Numbered from the stretch's first letter, positions 15,240 to 23,986 are shown. The stretch is 38,895 nucleotides of DNA from an uncultured Collinsella sp. (GCA_902464565.1 CABQJV010000022.1:1-38895), one strand, 5' to 3'. Numbers and translations: made by a program. Notes: generated by a model not told the origin, from the letters alone.

Positions 15240-17046
15240 AACCCTCATGGGCAGCATCCGCGACTATATAAAAGTCACCGTTGCCACGCCGTTGCTCGTG
15301 CTTGGCGAGGTGCTCTGCGAGATGCTGATTCCATTTATCACCGCCAACCTGATCGACGCCATCAAAGATGGCACCACCGTAGCCGAGATGCTTCCCACCG
15401 CGGGCTTTTTGGTGCTCATCGCGCTGACGTCGCTTGCTTTTGGTGCCGCTGCCGGCGTCACCTGCAGCCATGCGAGTTGCGGCTTCGCTAAGAACCTGCG
15501 TCACGACCTGTTCTACAAGATCCAGACGTTCAGCTTTGCCAACATCGATGAGTTCTCGAGCTCCTCGCTCGTCACGCGCCTGACCACCGATATCAACAAC
15601 GTGCAGCAGGCCTTTATGATGATCATCCGTATCGCCGTGCGCGCGCCGCTGGTATTGATCTTCGCCTTTACCATGGCATTTATCATGGGCGGCAGCGTCG
15701 CCATGGTCTACCTGGTCATCATTCCGCTGCTGGGCTTTGGGCTGTTCTTTATCATCTTTAAGGTGCGTCCCATCTTCTCGCGCGTGTTCCACAAGTACGA
15801 CGCCCTTAACGAGTCCGTCGAGGAAAACGTCACCGGCATGCGCGTGGTCAAGAGCTATGTGCGCGAAGACTTTGAGAAGGAGAAGTTCGCGACCGCCGCA
15901 CGCGACGTCCAAATGGACTTCACCCGCGCCGAGAAGCTGCTGGCCTTTAACAACCCCATGATGAACATCTGCGTCAACGGCGCGTTCGTCGTCATCATCT
16001 ACCTGGGCTCCAAGCTCATCATCACGAGCCAGGGCACCCTGTTCGACGTGGGCCAGCTCTCCTCGATCTTTACCTATGGCTTCCAGATCCTTATGAGCCT
16101 GATGCAGCTGTCGATGATCTTTGTCATGGTGACCATGGCCGACGAATCGGCGCACCGCATCACCGAGGTGCTAGCCGCCGAGCCCACGATCGCCGATCCC
16201 GCCGAGCCCGTGCTCGAGGTTGCCGACGGTTCCATCGACTTTGACCACGTGAGCTTTAAGTATTCCGCGCATGCGAAGCGCCAGGCGCTCGACGATATCG
16301 ACCTGCACATTAAGAGCGGCGAGACCATCGGCATCATCGGCGGCACCGGCTCGGCCAAGTCCACGCTTGTAAACCTCATCGCCCGCCTGTACGACGCCAC
16401 CGAGGGCACCGTGCGCGTGGGCGGCATGGACGTGCGCGACTACGACTTGGACGCCTTGCGCCACCAAGTGGCCATGGTGCTACAGAAAAACGTGCTGTTT
16501 AGCGGCACCATCGCCGAGAATCTGCGCTGGGGCGACCCGAACGCCACCGACGAGGAGGTCCGCGAGGCGGCACATCTGGCCTGCGCCGACGAGTTTGTCG
16601 ACGGCTTCCCCAAGGGCTATGACACCTGGATCGAACAGGGCGGCTCCAATGTTTCCGGCGGTCAGAAGCAGCGCCTGTGCATTGCGCGTGCCCTGCTGCG
16701 TCGCCCCAAGATTTTGATCCTGGACGACTCCACCAGCGCCGTCGACACCAAGACCGACGCCAAGATCCGCGCAGGGTTGGCAAGCTATCTGCCCAACACG
16801 ACCAAGCTCATCATCGCCCAGCGCATTAGCTCCGTGCAGGACGCAGACCGCATCATCGTCATGGAGGGCGGCCGTATCGCTCAGATCGGCAACCACGACG
16901 AACTGCTCAAGACGAGCGAGATCTACCGCGAGACCTTTACCTCGCAAAACAAGATGTCTGCCGAAGGCGAAGGGGCCGTCAAGGCCGACACCGAGGCATC
17001 CGTAACGCAAGCTCAGACCCAGGAAGGGGGCGAGGCACATGAGTAA
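15232..17046 (+). CDS. Heterodimeric ABC exporter subunit 1 (degenerate catalytic site)
   Basis: This 604-residue half-transporter has six transmembrane helices (residues 1-300) followed by an ATPase domain. Walker A is GGTGSAKST (370-378), with Ala375 where Gly is usual. The signature is VSGGQKQRLCIARAL, and Walker B is ILILDDSTS, with Asp499 in place of the catalytic Glu. Such a subunit normally pairs with a canonical partner, as in BmrCD, LmrCD or TM287/288. It overlaps marR by 8 nt upstream and the second subunit by 8 nt downstream. Substrate probably a drug-like or lipid-like compound. Confidence 0.93.
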   Translation: MIKTLMGSIRDYIKVTVATPLLVLGEVLCEMLIPFITANLIDAIKDGTTVAEMLPTAGFLVLIALTSLAFGAAAGVTCSHASCGFAKNLRHDLFYKIQTFSFANIDEFSSSSLVTRLTTDINNVQQAFMMIIRIAVRAPLVLIFAFTMAFIMGGSVAMVYLVIIPLLGFGLFFIIFKVRPIFSRVFHKYDALNESVEENVTGMRVVKSYVREDFEKEKFATAARDVQMDFTRAEKLLAFNNPMMNICVNGAFVVIIYLGSKLIITSQGTLFDVGQLSSIFTYGFQILMSLMQLSMIFVMVTMADESAHRITEVLAAEPTIADPAEPVLEVADGSIDFDHVSFKYSAHAKRQALDDIDLHIKSGETIGIIGGTGSAKSTLVNLIARLYDATEGTVRVGGMDVRDYDLDALRHQVAMVLQKNVLFSGTIAENLRWGDPNATDEEVREAAHLACADEFVDGFPKGYDTWIEQGGSNVSGGQKQRLCIARALLRRPKILILDDSTSAVDTKTDAKIRAGLASYLPNTTKLIIAQRISSVQDADRIIVMEGGRIAQIGNHDELLKTSEIYRETFTSQNKMSAEGEGAVKADTEASVTQAQTQEGGEAHE

Positions 17047-18958
17047 GGCAACTACCGCCGAGCGCGCGCTCAACCGCAAGGGCGGCACCATGTCGCGCCT
17101 CATCAAGACGCTCTTTGGCTTCTACCCCGTGCTTTTGCCCCTCGTCGTCGTCGGCGTGGTGCTCTGCGCCATCATCAACTCCATCGGCGCGACCTTCCTT
17201 CAGAGCGCCCTGCAGATTATTAGCGAATCGTGGCAGTCGGGCGATTGGGAAGCCGCGCAGCCCAAGATCGCACAGCTCGTGACCACCCTCGCCTGCATCT
17301 ACGGCGTCGGCATCCTGTCCTCGCTGTTCTGGAACCGCGCCATGGCCATCGTCACGCAGGGCTCGCTCGAGAAGCTGCGCGAGAAGATGTTCAACCGCAT
17401 GCAGGACCTGCCGATTCGCTACTTCGACACGCACCAGCGCGGCGACATCATGAGCCACTACACCAACGACATCGACACGCTGCGCCAGATGATCAGCCAG
17501 TCGCTGCCCAACCTGCTCATGACGGCCATCGTCATCGTCACGGTGTTCTTTATCATGCTGTACTACAGCGTTTGGATGTGCCTGGTCATTGTGGCAGGCG
17601 TCGCCTTTATGACCTTTATGACCAAGCTGCTCGGCTCCAACTCCGCGCGCTTCTTCATTGCGCAGCAGACCGAGCTCGGCGTGGTCGAGGGCCATATCGA
17701 GGAAGTCATGAACGGCCAGAAGGTCGTCAAGGCATTCTGCCACGAGTCTGCCGCCGAGGCCGATTTTGACGAGCGCAACGAAAAGCTCTTCGAGGTCTCG
17801 CAGAAGGCCAACATGTACGCCAACATCCTCATGCCCATCCTTATGAACCTGGGCAACCTGCTCTACGTGCTGGTCGCACTGGCAGGCGGCATTTTCCTGG
17901 CGCTGGGCGTGCCCAACCTGAGCATCTCGGGCATGGCGCTGTCCATCGCCGTCGTGGTGCCGTTCCTCAACATGACAAAGCAGTTCTGCGGACAGATCGG
18001 CCAGATCTCGCAGCAGATCAACGCCGTGGTCATGGGCCTCGCCGGTGCCGACCGCATCTTTGAGCTCATCGACGAGAAGCCCGAGGCCGACGAGGGCTAC
18101 GTGACGCTCGTCAACGCGCAGGTGAACCCCGACACCTGGCAGCTCGAGGAGGCCGACCACCACACCGGCATGTGGGCGTGGAAACATCCGCACCGCGCAA
18201 CCGGCGAGATCGAATACGTGCCGCTGCGTGGCGACCTGGTCATGGACAACGTCGACTTTGGCTACACGCCCGACCACGAGGTGCTGCACGGCGTGTCCGT
18301 GTTTGCCAAGCCGGGCCAGAAGGTCGCGTTTGTCGGCGCCACCGGTGCCGGTAAGACGACCATCACCAACCTCATCAACCGCTTCTATGACATCGCCGAC
18401 GGCAAGATCCGCTACGACGGCATCAACGTCAACAAGATCCGCAAGGCCGATCTGCGCCGCTCGCTGGGCGTGGTGCTGCAGGACGTAAACCTGTTCACCG
18501 GCACCGTGATGGATAACATCCGCTACGGCAATCTGGATGCCACCGACGAGGAGTGCATCGCGGCAGCAAAGCTCGCCGGCGCGGACGACTTTATCACCCG
18601 CCTGCCCGACGGCTACGACACGATGCTCACCGGCAACGGCGCCCAGCTGTCGCAGGGCCAGCGCCAGCTGATCTCGATCGCACGCGCCGCCGTCGCCGAT
18701 CCGCCGGCGATGATCCTGGACGAGGCCACGTCGAGCATTGATACCCGCACCGAGGCTATCGTGCAAGCCGGCATGGACAAGCTCATGGAGGGCCGCACGA
18801 CGTTTGTCATCGCGCACCGCCTCTCCACCGTACGCAACTCCGATGCGATCATCTGCCTGGACCACGGCCGCATCATCGAGCGCGGCAACCACGACGAGCT
18901 GATCGCCAAGCGCGGATACTACTATCAGCTCTATACCGGAGCGTTTGAGCTGGAGTAG
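17039..18958 (+). CDS. Heterodimeric ABC exporter subunit 2 (canonical catalytic site)
   Basis: The partner half-transporter is 639 residues. The transmembrane domain spans about 20-340. A linker of some 50 residues (LVNAQVNPDTWQLEEADHH; TGEIEYVPLRGD) precedes the ATPase domain, as is common in the longer subunit of this exporter class. Walker A GATGAGKT is at 433-440 and Walker B MILDEATSS has the catalytic Glu at 562. The signature reads LSQGQRQLISIARA. The ATG overlaps the previous stop by 8 nt. Together with subunit 1 it should form one active and one inactive ATP site. Confidence 0.93.
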   Translation: MSKATTAERALNRKGGTMSRLIKTLFGFYPVLLPLVVVGVVLCAIINSIGATFLQSALQIISESWQSGDWEAAQPKIAQLVTTLACIYGVGILSSLFWNRAMAIVTQGSLEKLREKMFNRMQDLPIRYFDTHQRGDIMSHYTNDIDTLRQMISQSLPNLLMTAIVIVTVFFIMLYYSVWMCLVIVAGVAFMTFMTKLLGSNSARFFIAQQTELGVVEGHIEEVMNGQKVVKAFCHESAAEADFDERNEKLFEVSQKANMYANILMPILMNLGNLLYVLVALAGGIFLALGVPNLSISGMALSIAVVVPFLNMTKQFCGQIGQISQQINAVVMGLAGADRIFELIDEKPEADEGYVTLVNAQVNPDTWQLEEADHHTGMWAWKHPHRATGEIEYVPLRGDLVMDNVDFGYTPDHEVLHGVSVFAKPGQKVAFVGATGAGKTTITNLINRFYDIADGKIRYDGINVNKIRKADLRRSLGVVLQDVNLFTGTVMDNIRYGNLDATDEECIAAAKLAGADDFITRLPDGYDTMLTGNGAQLSQGQRQLISIARAAVADPPAMILDEATSSIDTRTEAIVQAGMDKLMEGRTTFVIAHRLSTVRNSDAIICLDHGRIIERGNHDELIAKRGYYYQLYTGAFELE

Positions 18959-19022
18959 TTCGGCTCGCCGAGATGGCCGATTTGCCGCTCATTCGTCGGG
19001 CATGACCCTAAGGTCAATGCCC
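18959..19022 (-). repeat. Composite multi-hairpin element, copy 3 (partial, inverted)
   Basis: Read on the minus strand, 19022-18998 is GGGCAT, a bulge, GACC-TTAG-GGTC, ATGCCC: the same stem 2 as in the copies at 5770 and 14529, with other outer bases and another tetraloop. GACGAATGAGCGGCAAATCGG follows, less its last base, resembling the GAATGACAAATTG stretch of copy 1. Stems 1 and 3 are absent, and the element abuts the exporter stop codon. Confidence 0.65.
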
Positions 19023-19082
19023 TCCTCTTTCGGGACAAATCGACTCATCTCAACGACCCAAACACAATGCGCCGCAACGAAT

Positions 19083-19120
19083 AAAGCCTCCGCAGCCACA
19101 CGAGCTGCAGAGGCTTTTTT
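19083..19120 (+). terminator. Rho-independent terminator of the marR-ABC exporter operon
   Basis: AAAGCCTC and GCAGC pair with GCTGC and GAGGCTTT around a short loop, followed by a run of six T residues (19115-19120). It lies 125 bp after the exporter stop and is the clearest plus-strand terminator in the window. Confidence 0.8.
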
Positions 19121-19130
19121 CATGCCGGCC

Positions 19131-19301
19131 GGAAACCGTATCCCACTTTTCGGGCCCAGAATGGGATACCGTTTCCCGCTGGGTCCCCTCCGGGAAACGG
19201 CACCCCATTTCAAGGGCGTAAACCGGGATGTAGTTTCCCCTAACGGCACCTTTGGGAAGCCGCATCCCACTATAGGCGCACAAAACGGGATGAGCTTTCC
19301 C
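19131..19301. repeat. Tandem array of three imperfect 47-48 bp hairpins, 61-62 bp period
   Basis: Units at 19131-19177, 19192-19239 and 19254-19301 each begin with GGGAAA-like and end with TTTCCC-like arms. Each carries an inner ATCCCA or ACCCCA against TGGGAT or CGGGAT. Linkers are 14 bp. The arms drift between units. The array lies between the terminator at 19083 and the diguanylate cyclase gene; no coding function is apparent. Confidence 0.7.
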
Positions 19302-19397
19302 ATGGTGATCCAAGACCAGAAGCATGTCCGATAGCGCGGCCAGGTCAAGAACAACAAGGCAAGCGTCACGCCAATTTGGACGAGCGTCTGCTGCAGT

Positions 19398-19425
19398 TTG
19401 AGGCTGCTGGCCCATATGGTAGAGT
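19398..19425 (+). promoter_or_regulatory. Possible promoter of the diguanylate cyclase gene
   Basis: TTGAGG at 19398-19403 and TAGAGT at 19420-19425 are separated by 16 bp, about 70 bp before the start codon. The match is moderate. No other good hexamer pair was seen in 19302-19480. Confidence 0.35.
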
Positions 19426-19491
19426 TAACCACCCATGAATTTCAGCACACTGCGTGCTACTTGCTTTTTTGTCATTTAGGGGAGTGAACTT

Positions 19492-20583
19492 GTGAATACT
19501 TCTGTCGCCAAGAAGGCCGGCCAGGCGGTGCGCCTGCTCATGATGGTGCTCACGGCAGTTCTCATCTTCTTCTTCATCAATGTCATGCTGCTCGTCTCCG
19601 ATATCCAGGGCACGGCGCGCGTGGTCAACTACGCCGGCCTGGTGCGCGGCACCACGCAGCGCATCGTGAAGCTCGAGGACGCAGGCCAGTCACAAGACGA
19701 CCTGCTCAAGGCCGTGGATTCATACATTAACGGCTTGCGCTACGGAAGCGACGACCTCAATCTCGTCCGTCTCGATGACGATGAGTATCAGGCAAAGATG
19801 ACCGAGCTTGCAAATTATTTTGATAAGCTTTGCGCCGAGATCATCCGTGTGCGCGAAGTCGGCTACGAGAACACCGACATCATCTCCATGAGCGAGGAGT
19901 TCTTTGGCATTTGCGACGATGCTACGCGACTCGCAGAGGACTACTCTCAGGAGAAGGCGTCGGCGCTCAACTATCTCGAGGGCTTGGTGATCATCGACAT
20001 CGTGGGCTTGGTGGCGACCTTTGCGGTCGAACTTGTTCGCGCGGTGCGCACCGCCGCGCTCAATCGCGAACTGCAGAGCAAAGTCTATCTCGACGAAGCC
20101 ACGGAACTGCCCAACAAGAACAAGTGCGAGGAGATCTTGGGGCAGGAGCAGCCTGTCTCCGCGGAGGAGCCCGTTGCGGTGTGCGTCTTTGACCTTAACA
20201 ATCTGCATATGGTCAATAACAACTTCGGCCACGAGAAGGGCGACGAATACATCCGCTCTTTTGCCCAGCAACTGAGAAGTGTGGCGTCGGAGACGTGCTT
20301 TGTGGGTCGCGACGGCGGCGATGAGTTTATCGCGGTACTGCGGGATGCCGACCGAGCCGCTGTGGAATCTTGTCTCGCTCGGATTCGCGCGAACGTGGAC
20401 GAGTATTCCGAGACTCATCCCGACATGCCTATCAGCTATGCGGTGGGCTATGCGCTTTCCAGTGATTTTGATGAACCGCCTACGATGCGCGAGCTCTTTT
20501 CCCAGGCCGACAAGAACATGTACGTCGATAAGAACCGCGTAAAGGCAGCCGAGACAGCCGACCCGCAACGCGAGGACCGCTAA
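19492..20583 (+). CDS. Membrane-bound diguanylate cyclase (GGDEF) with periplasmic-type sensor domain
   Basis: The 363-residue protein would make cyclic di-GMP. Helices near 14-36 and 163-183 flank an external domain of about 125 residues. Its NYAGLVRGTTQRIVKLE resembles the first helix of PilJ/NarX-type sensors. The GGDEF domain starts near 195; the active-site loop GRDGGDEF is intact (275-279), and DLNNLHMVNNNFGHEKGDE is the metal- and GTP-binding stretch. The RxxD inhibitory site is absent: SETC occupies its place. GTG at 19492 has GGGGAG seven bases upstream. It is a single gene with no EAL domain or receptor nearby. Confidence 0.9.
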   Translation: MNTSVAKKAGQAVRLLMMVLTAVLIFFFINVMLLVSDIQGTARVVNYAGLVRGTTQRIVKLEDAGQSQDDLLKAVDSYINGLRYGSDDLNLVRLDDDEYQAKMTELANYFDKLCAEIIRVREVGYENTDIISMSEEFFGICDDATRLAEDYSQEKASALNYLEGLVIIDIVGLVATFAVELVRAVRTAALNRELQSKVYLDEATELPNKNKCEEILGQEQPVSAEEPVAVCVFDLNNLHMVNNNFGHEKGDEYIRSFAQQLRSVASETCFVGRDGGDEFIAVLRDADRAAVESCLARIRANVDEYSETHPDMPISYAVGYALSSDFDEPPTMRELFSQADKNMYVDKNRVKAAETADPQREDR

Positions 20584-20599
20584 ACCCGTCCCAAATGAG

Positions 20600-21478
20600 C
20601 TAGTTGAGGAGTTGGGCCATGGCGTTGACGAATTTTTGTACTTGGAGGGTGGGCTCGAGCGGATAGTGCAAAAAGACCGGCACCTCGCGGCCGCACAGGA
20701 ACGGTACGCCCACAAAGGCCGGGTGCACCCCCGACCATGCGCCGCAGGTGAGCACCGCGTCACCCTTTTCCTCCGCCTCGTTAAAGAGCGCAAAGTCGAA
20801 GCTATCCACATCGATCACGTCCACGCCGCCGTCTGCCAAAAGATCGATACGCAGGCTGTCCATAGCGTCGTTGCCGTGGCGGAGCACGCGCAGACGCATA
20901 CCCTCCAAGTCGGCGACCGTAATGCGATTCTTGCGCGCCAGCGGGCTCGTGCGCGGCAGGTCGATATAAAACGGTACGTTAACGATGCGGAGCTTTTGGC
21001 AGGCGTCGCCCCAGCGCGGGGTCGAAAAACTCGACTGCACTACATCCACCTCGCGACCAAGGCTGCGCATGACGGATTCGCGTTCGTCATAGAGGTCGCT
21101 TACCGGCACGATCTCAAATCGCAGCGACGGTTCCAGCTCGTGTACGCCCGACCACATCGACAGCGTTTGGCGCCCCGGGCACATCATCGACACGCCCAGA
21201 CGCACGGCCCCGCCATCGCCCGCCGCGCGTCGGGCACGGCGTAGCGCGTCCTCGGACTGCCGCATGATCGAACGTGCATCGTCTACCAGCAGAGCACCTG
21301 CCGGCGTCACCTTAACACCAGAATGCGAGCGCTCGAACAACGTGATGCCGAACTCGGCCTCGAATCCCGACACCTGTTTGACGAGCGCCGGGGTCGACAC
21401 GCGCAATTTTGCCGCCGCACGCGAGAAGCTTCCCAGCTCCGCGGCGGCCGATATGGCCTCAAGTCGTCGATCGTACAC
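20600..21478 (-). CDS. LysR family transcriptional regulator
   Basis: The 292-residue regulator has an N-terminal helix-turn-helix (LGSFSRAAAKLRVSTPALVKQV, less the last residues in quotation) at about residues 15-36. A ligand-binding domain starts near 90 (VRLGVSMM). GTG at 21478 is preferred over ATG 21511, because GGGAG lies six bases before it and the protein then begins in normal LysR register. It is divergent from the SDR-MFS-oxidoreductase genes and probably activates them. Its C-terminal half is not distinctive enough to name a ligand. Confidence 0.88.
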   Translation of the reverse strand: MYDRRLEAISAAAELGSFSRAAAKLRVSTPALVKQVSGFEAEFGITLFERSHSGVKVTPAGALLVDDARSIMRQSEDALRRARRAAGDGGAVRLGVSMMCPGRQTLSMWSGVHELEPSLRFEIVPVSDLYDERESVMRSLGREVDVVQSSFSTPRWGDACQKLRIVNVPFYIDLPRTSPLARKNRITVADLEGMRLRVLRHGNDAMDSLRIDLLADGGVDVIDVDSFDFALFNEAEEKGDAVLTCGAWSGVHPAFVGVPFLCGREVPVFLHYPLEPTLQVQKFVNAMAQLLN

Positions 21479-21658
21479 GTCAATCTCCCGTTTTCGCGCC
21501 TGTGGCCACATGATGCCACAGGGGGTTGTTTTCGCAGGCCACGCGCTTAATTAAGGAAAAACCGCATCGCACAGTGTAAACCTACGGTTAACGCCATTCT
21601 AACAAATATGCAATTCACCTGCGCAAATGCAAAGCATACGATAACCAGCGAAAACCAC

Positions 21659-21685
21659 GTGGGTCGATTAATGGGAGCGACCCAC
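21659..21685. promoter_or_regulatory. Hairpin in the leader of the dehydrogenase operon
   Basis: GTGGGTCG and CGACCCAC (8 bp) enclose an 11 nt loop, ending 26 bp before the SDR start and just upstream of its ribosome-binding region. The rest of the 233 bp LysR/SDR gap has a TATGC-N22-GCATA dyad at about 21608-21639, which could be a LysR site; this is weak. Confidence 0.4.
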
Positions 21686-21711
21686 CGGGAGGCACAAGAA
21701 GGGAAGTTCCT

Positions 21712-22593
21712 ATGAGCAATTGGCTCAAGCTCGAGGGCGATGTCTGCGCCGTGACTGGCGCACTCGGCGGTATGGGCGTCGAGATTTGCCGCGAGTTCGC
21801 CCGCAACGGCGCCAACGTCGTCCTGCTCGATCTGGACGAGGAGAAGGTCAAGGCCGCAGCCGCCGACCTCGCCGCCGAGTTTGGCATCCACGCCGAGGGC
21901 TACAAGATGAACGCCACCGACGAGGCCGAGGTTCAGGCCGCCGTCGACGCCACCATCGCCGACTTCGGTCGCGTCGACGTCCTCGTCAACACCGCCGGTA
22001 TCCTGCGTTTCGCAGCCATGGAAGACCTGCCGCTGAGCGACTGGGAGCAGGTGCTCAACGTCAACCTCACCGGCTACTTCATCACCTCGCAGCGCTTTGG
22101 TCGCGAGATGATCAAGGCCGGCCAGGGCCGCCTGGTGCACATCTCGACCGTTGCCAGCCACTCCCCCGAGACGTTCTCGGGCGTGTACAGCTCCACCAAG
22201 GCGGGCGTCAACATGATGTCCAAGATGCTGGCTGCCGAATGGGGCCCCTACGGCGTGCGCTCCAACTGCGTCGAGCCCTGCTTCGTCAAGACCCCGATGT
22301 CGGCCAACTTCTACGCCGACCCCGAGGTCGAAAAGAGCCGCAGCCGTCTGATCGCCACGCGCCGCATCGGCGAGGTCAGCGATATCGCCAACGCCGTCAT
22401 GTTTCTGGCGTCCAAGCGCTCGGACTTTACCACCGGCGACGCCATCAAGGTCGACGGCGGCTTCTCCAACATGATGGGCGACCTCACCGCCAAGCCCGGC
22501 GGCCGTCGCGCCTATGCCGACAACTACCTTAAGAACAAGGGTGTCGAGCTCTGGTCCGATGAGTCCGGCGTCGCCAAGCCGACCGACCAGTAA
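21712..22593 (+). CDS. Short-chain dehydrogenase/reductase
   Basis: The 293-residue NAD(P)-dependent oxidoreductase has the classical SDR pattern: TGALGGMG (15-22), NTAG (93-96), catalytic Ser145, Tyr159 and Lys163 in YSSTK. Asp40 after the second strand (VVLLDLD) favours NAD(H). The final 30 residues (RRAYADNYLKNKGVELW) extend past the usual SDR end. It leads an operon with an MFS carrier and a Gfo/Idh/MocA dehydrogenase, which suggests oxidation of an imported polyol, sugar acid or cyclitol. That function is inferred from context only. Confidence 0.92.
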   Translation: MSNWLKLEGDVCAVTGALGGMGVEICREFARNGANVVLLDLDEEKVKAAAADLAAEFGIHAEGYKMNATDEAEVQAAVDATIADFGRVDVLVNTAGILRFAAMEDLPLSDWEQVLNVNLTGYFITSQRFGREMIKAGQGRLVHISTVASHSPETFSGVYSSTKAGVNMMSKMLAAEWGPYGVRSNCVEPCFVKTPMSANFYADPEVEKSRSRLIATRRIGEVSDIANAVMFLASKRSDFTTGDAIKVDGGFSNMMGDLTAKPGGRRAYADNYLKNKGVELWSDESGVAKPTDQ

Positions 22594-22659
22594 ACCAACC
22601 TGACAGGGAGGCCCCGCGGACACGCCCGCTCCTCCCCCGTATCGATTAGAAAGAGTCAA

Positions 22660-23916
22660 ATGGCTTCCAGCAACTCCAACAAGGGTCGCGCCGTCGTGCT
22701 TTCCGCCGCGTGCGTCACCATGTTCTTTATCAGCTCCATCGCGCTGTATTCCGTCGTGAGCAAGAATCTGCTCGCCGTCTACCCCGAGTGGTCGAGCGCC
22801 CTTACCTGGGCTTTTCCCGTCTTCCAGACCATCATGGCCGTGACGGGCATCTTCGCCGGCCGCATCTCCGATAAGATCGGCCCGCGCAACGTTGTGATCG
22901 CCGCCGCCGTGTGCTACGGCGTGGGCTGGTTCATGTCCGGCACTGTCACCGAGCCGTGGCAGTTCTACCTGTGGTTCTCACTCGTCGCCGCCGTCGGCAA
23001 CGGTCTGGGCTATAACCCGGCGCTCACCACCGGCCAAAAGTGGTTCATCGACAAGAAGGGTCTCGCCTCCGGCATCACCCTGGCCGCTTCGACCGCCGGT
23101 CCCGCCGTGCTGTCCCCGGTGCTCGCCTCGCTGCTCATCCCGAGCCTGGGCATCTTTGGCGCCCTTAAGGCGCTCGGCGTCATCTTCTTTGTGACGATCG
23201 CCGCCTCCGCCCTGTTCCTGAAGGCCCCCGAGGCCGGTTGGCTGCCCGAGGGCTTCGAGGCACCCAAGGGCGGCGCGCACGCCGGCACCTTCGGCGACCT
23301 CACCCCGGGCGAGATGGTCAAGACCCCGCGCTTCTGGGTCCTCATCGTCACCTTCGCCTTTGCCGCCACCGCGGGCACCCTGCTCGTGGGCAAGGTTGCC
23401 TCCATCGCCTCCGTCCAGCTCTTCGCCGACCCCACGAGCGCCGCGGCCGTCGCCCTCGGCGGTGTGGTGGTCTCCGTCAACACCTGCGCCAACCTGGTTG
23501 GCCGTCTGTCCTTTGGCCAGATCATCGACAAGCTCGGCGCCTATAAGTCGCTGCTCATCAGCCTTGTCGTCACCATCGTCGCACTCGTCATCATGTCGAT
23601 GAGCTTTACGCAGGCCATGTTCTTTGTTGCGCTCGCCCTGCTCGGCTTTAGCTTTGGCGCCCTGCTCGTCATCTACCCGCCGCTCACCGGTGGCGCCTTT
23701 GGTACCAGCAACATCGGCGTCAACTACGGCATCATGTTTTTGGGTTATGCCGCTTCCACCTGGATCAGCCAGCCCATCACCGCCGTGCTGTATCACGCCG
23801 AGGCCGGCAGCGCCGCCTACCAGCAGTCCTTCTACGGCGCCATTGTGATCGCCGCCATCGCCGTCGTGCTCACCGTCTACATGATGGTCTCCGACAGCAA
23901 GAAGAAGTCCGCCTAG
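22660..23916 (+). CDS. MFS transporter of the OFA (oxalate/formate antiporter-like) family
   Basis: The 418-residue carrier has about 12 helices. OFA features include YSVVSKNLLAVYPEWSSALTW after helix 1, FAGRISDKIGPRNV (motif A), and GNGLGYNPALTTGQKWFIDKKGLASGI in the helix 4-5 region. This family moves small organic acids. It lies 66 bp after the SDR gene and should import or exchange the operon's substrate. The start ATG follows AGAAAGAG. Confidence 0.9.
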   Translation: MASSNSNKGRAVVLSAACVTMFFISSIALYSVVSKNLLAVYPEWSSALTWAFPVFQTIMAVTGIFAGRISDKIGPRNVVIAAAVCYGVGWFMSGTVTEPWQFYLWFSLVAAVGNGLGYNPALTTGQKWFIDKKGLASGITLAASTAGPAVLSPVLASLLIPSLGIFGALKALGVIFFVTIAASALFLKAPEAGWLPEGFEAPKGGAHAGTFGDLTPGEMVKTPRFWVLIVTFAFAATAGTLLVGKVASIASVQLFADPTSAAAVALGGVVVSVNTCANLVGRLSFGQIIDKLGAYKSLLISLVVTIVALVIMSMSFTQAMFFVALALLGFSFGALLVIYPPLTGGAFGTSNIGVNYGIMFLGYAASTWISQPITAVLYHAEAGSAAYQQSFYGAIVIAAIAVVLTVYMMVSDSKKKSA

Positions 23917-23924
23917 TTTTACCG

Positions 23925-23955
23925 ATGCGACAAAGGGACGGCCCCTTTGTCGCAT
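23925..23955. repeat. TGCGACAAAGGG hairpin, compensated variant
   Basis: ATGCGACAAAGGG pairs with CCCTTTGTCGCAT around a five-base loop. Relative to the other copies, GTGACA has become GCGACA and TGTCAC has become TGTCGC, so pairing is preserved. It lies between the MFS stop and the next gene of the same operon. Confidence 0.85.
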
Positions 23956-23986
23956 TCCACCGGTCACCAGTATTTAAGGAGTCGAA

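Noticed and set aside
16979..18892. 637-codon open frame opposite the second exporter subunit
   Set aside because: Its composition is His/Val/Asp-rich as for a shadow frame, and the opposite strand encodes a complete ABC subunit.
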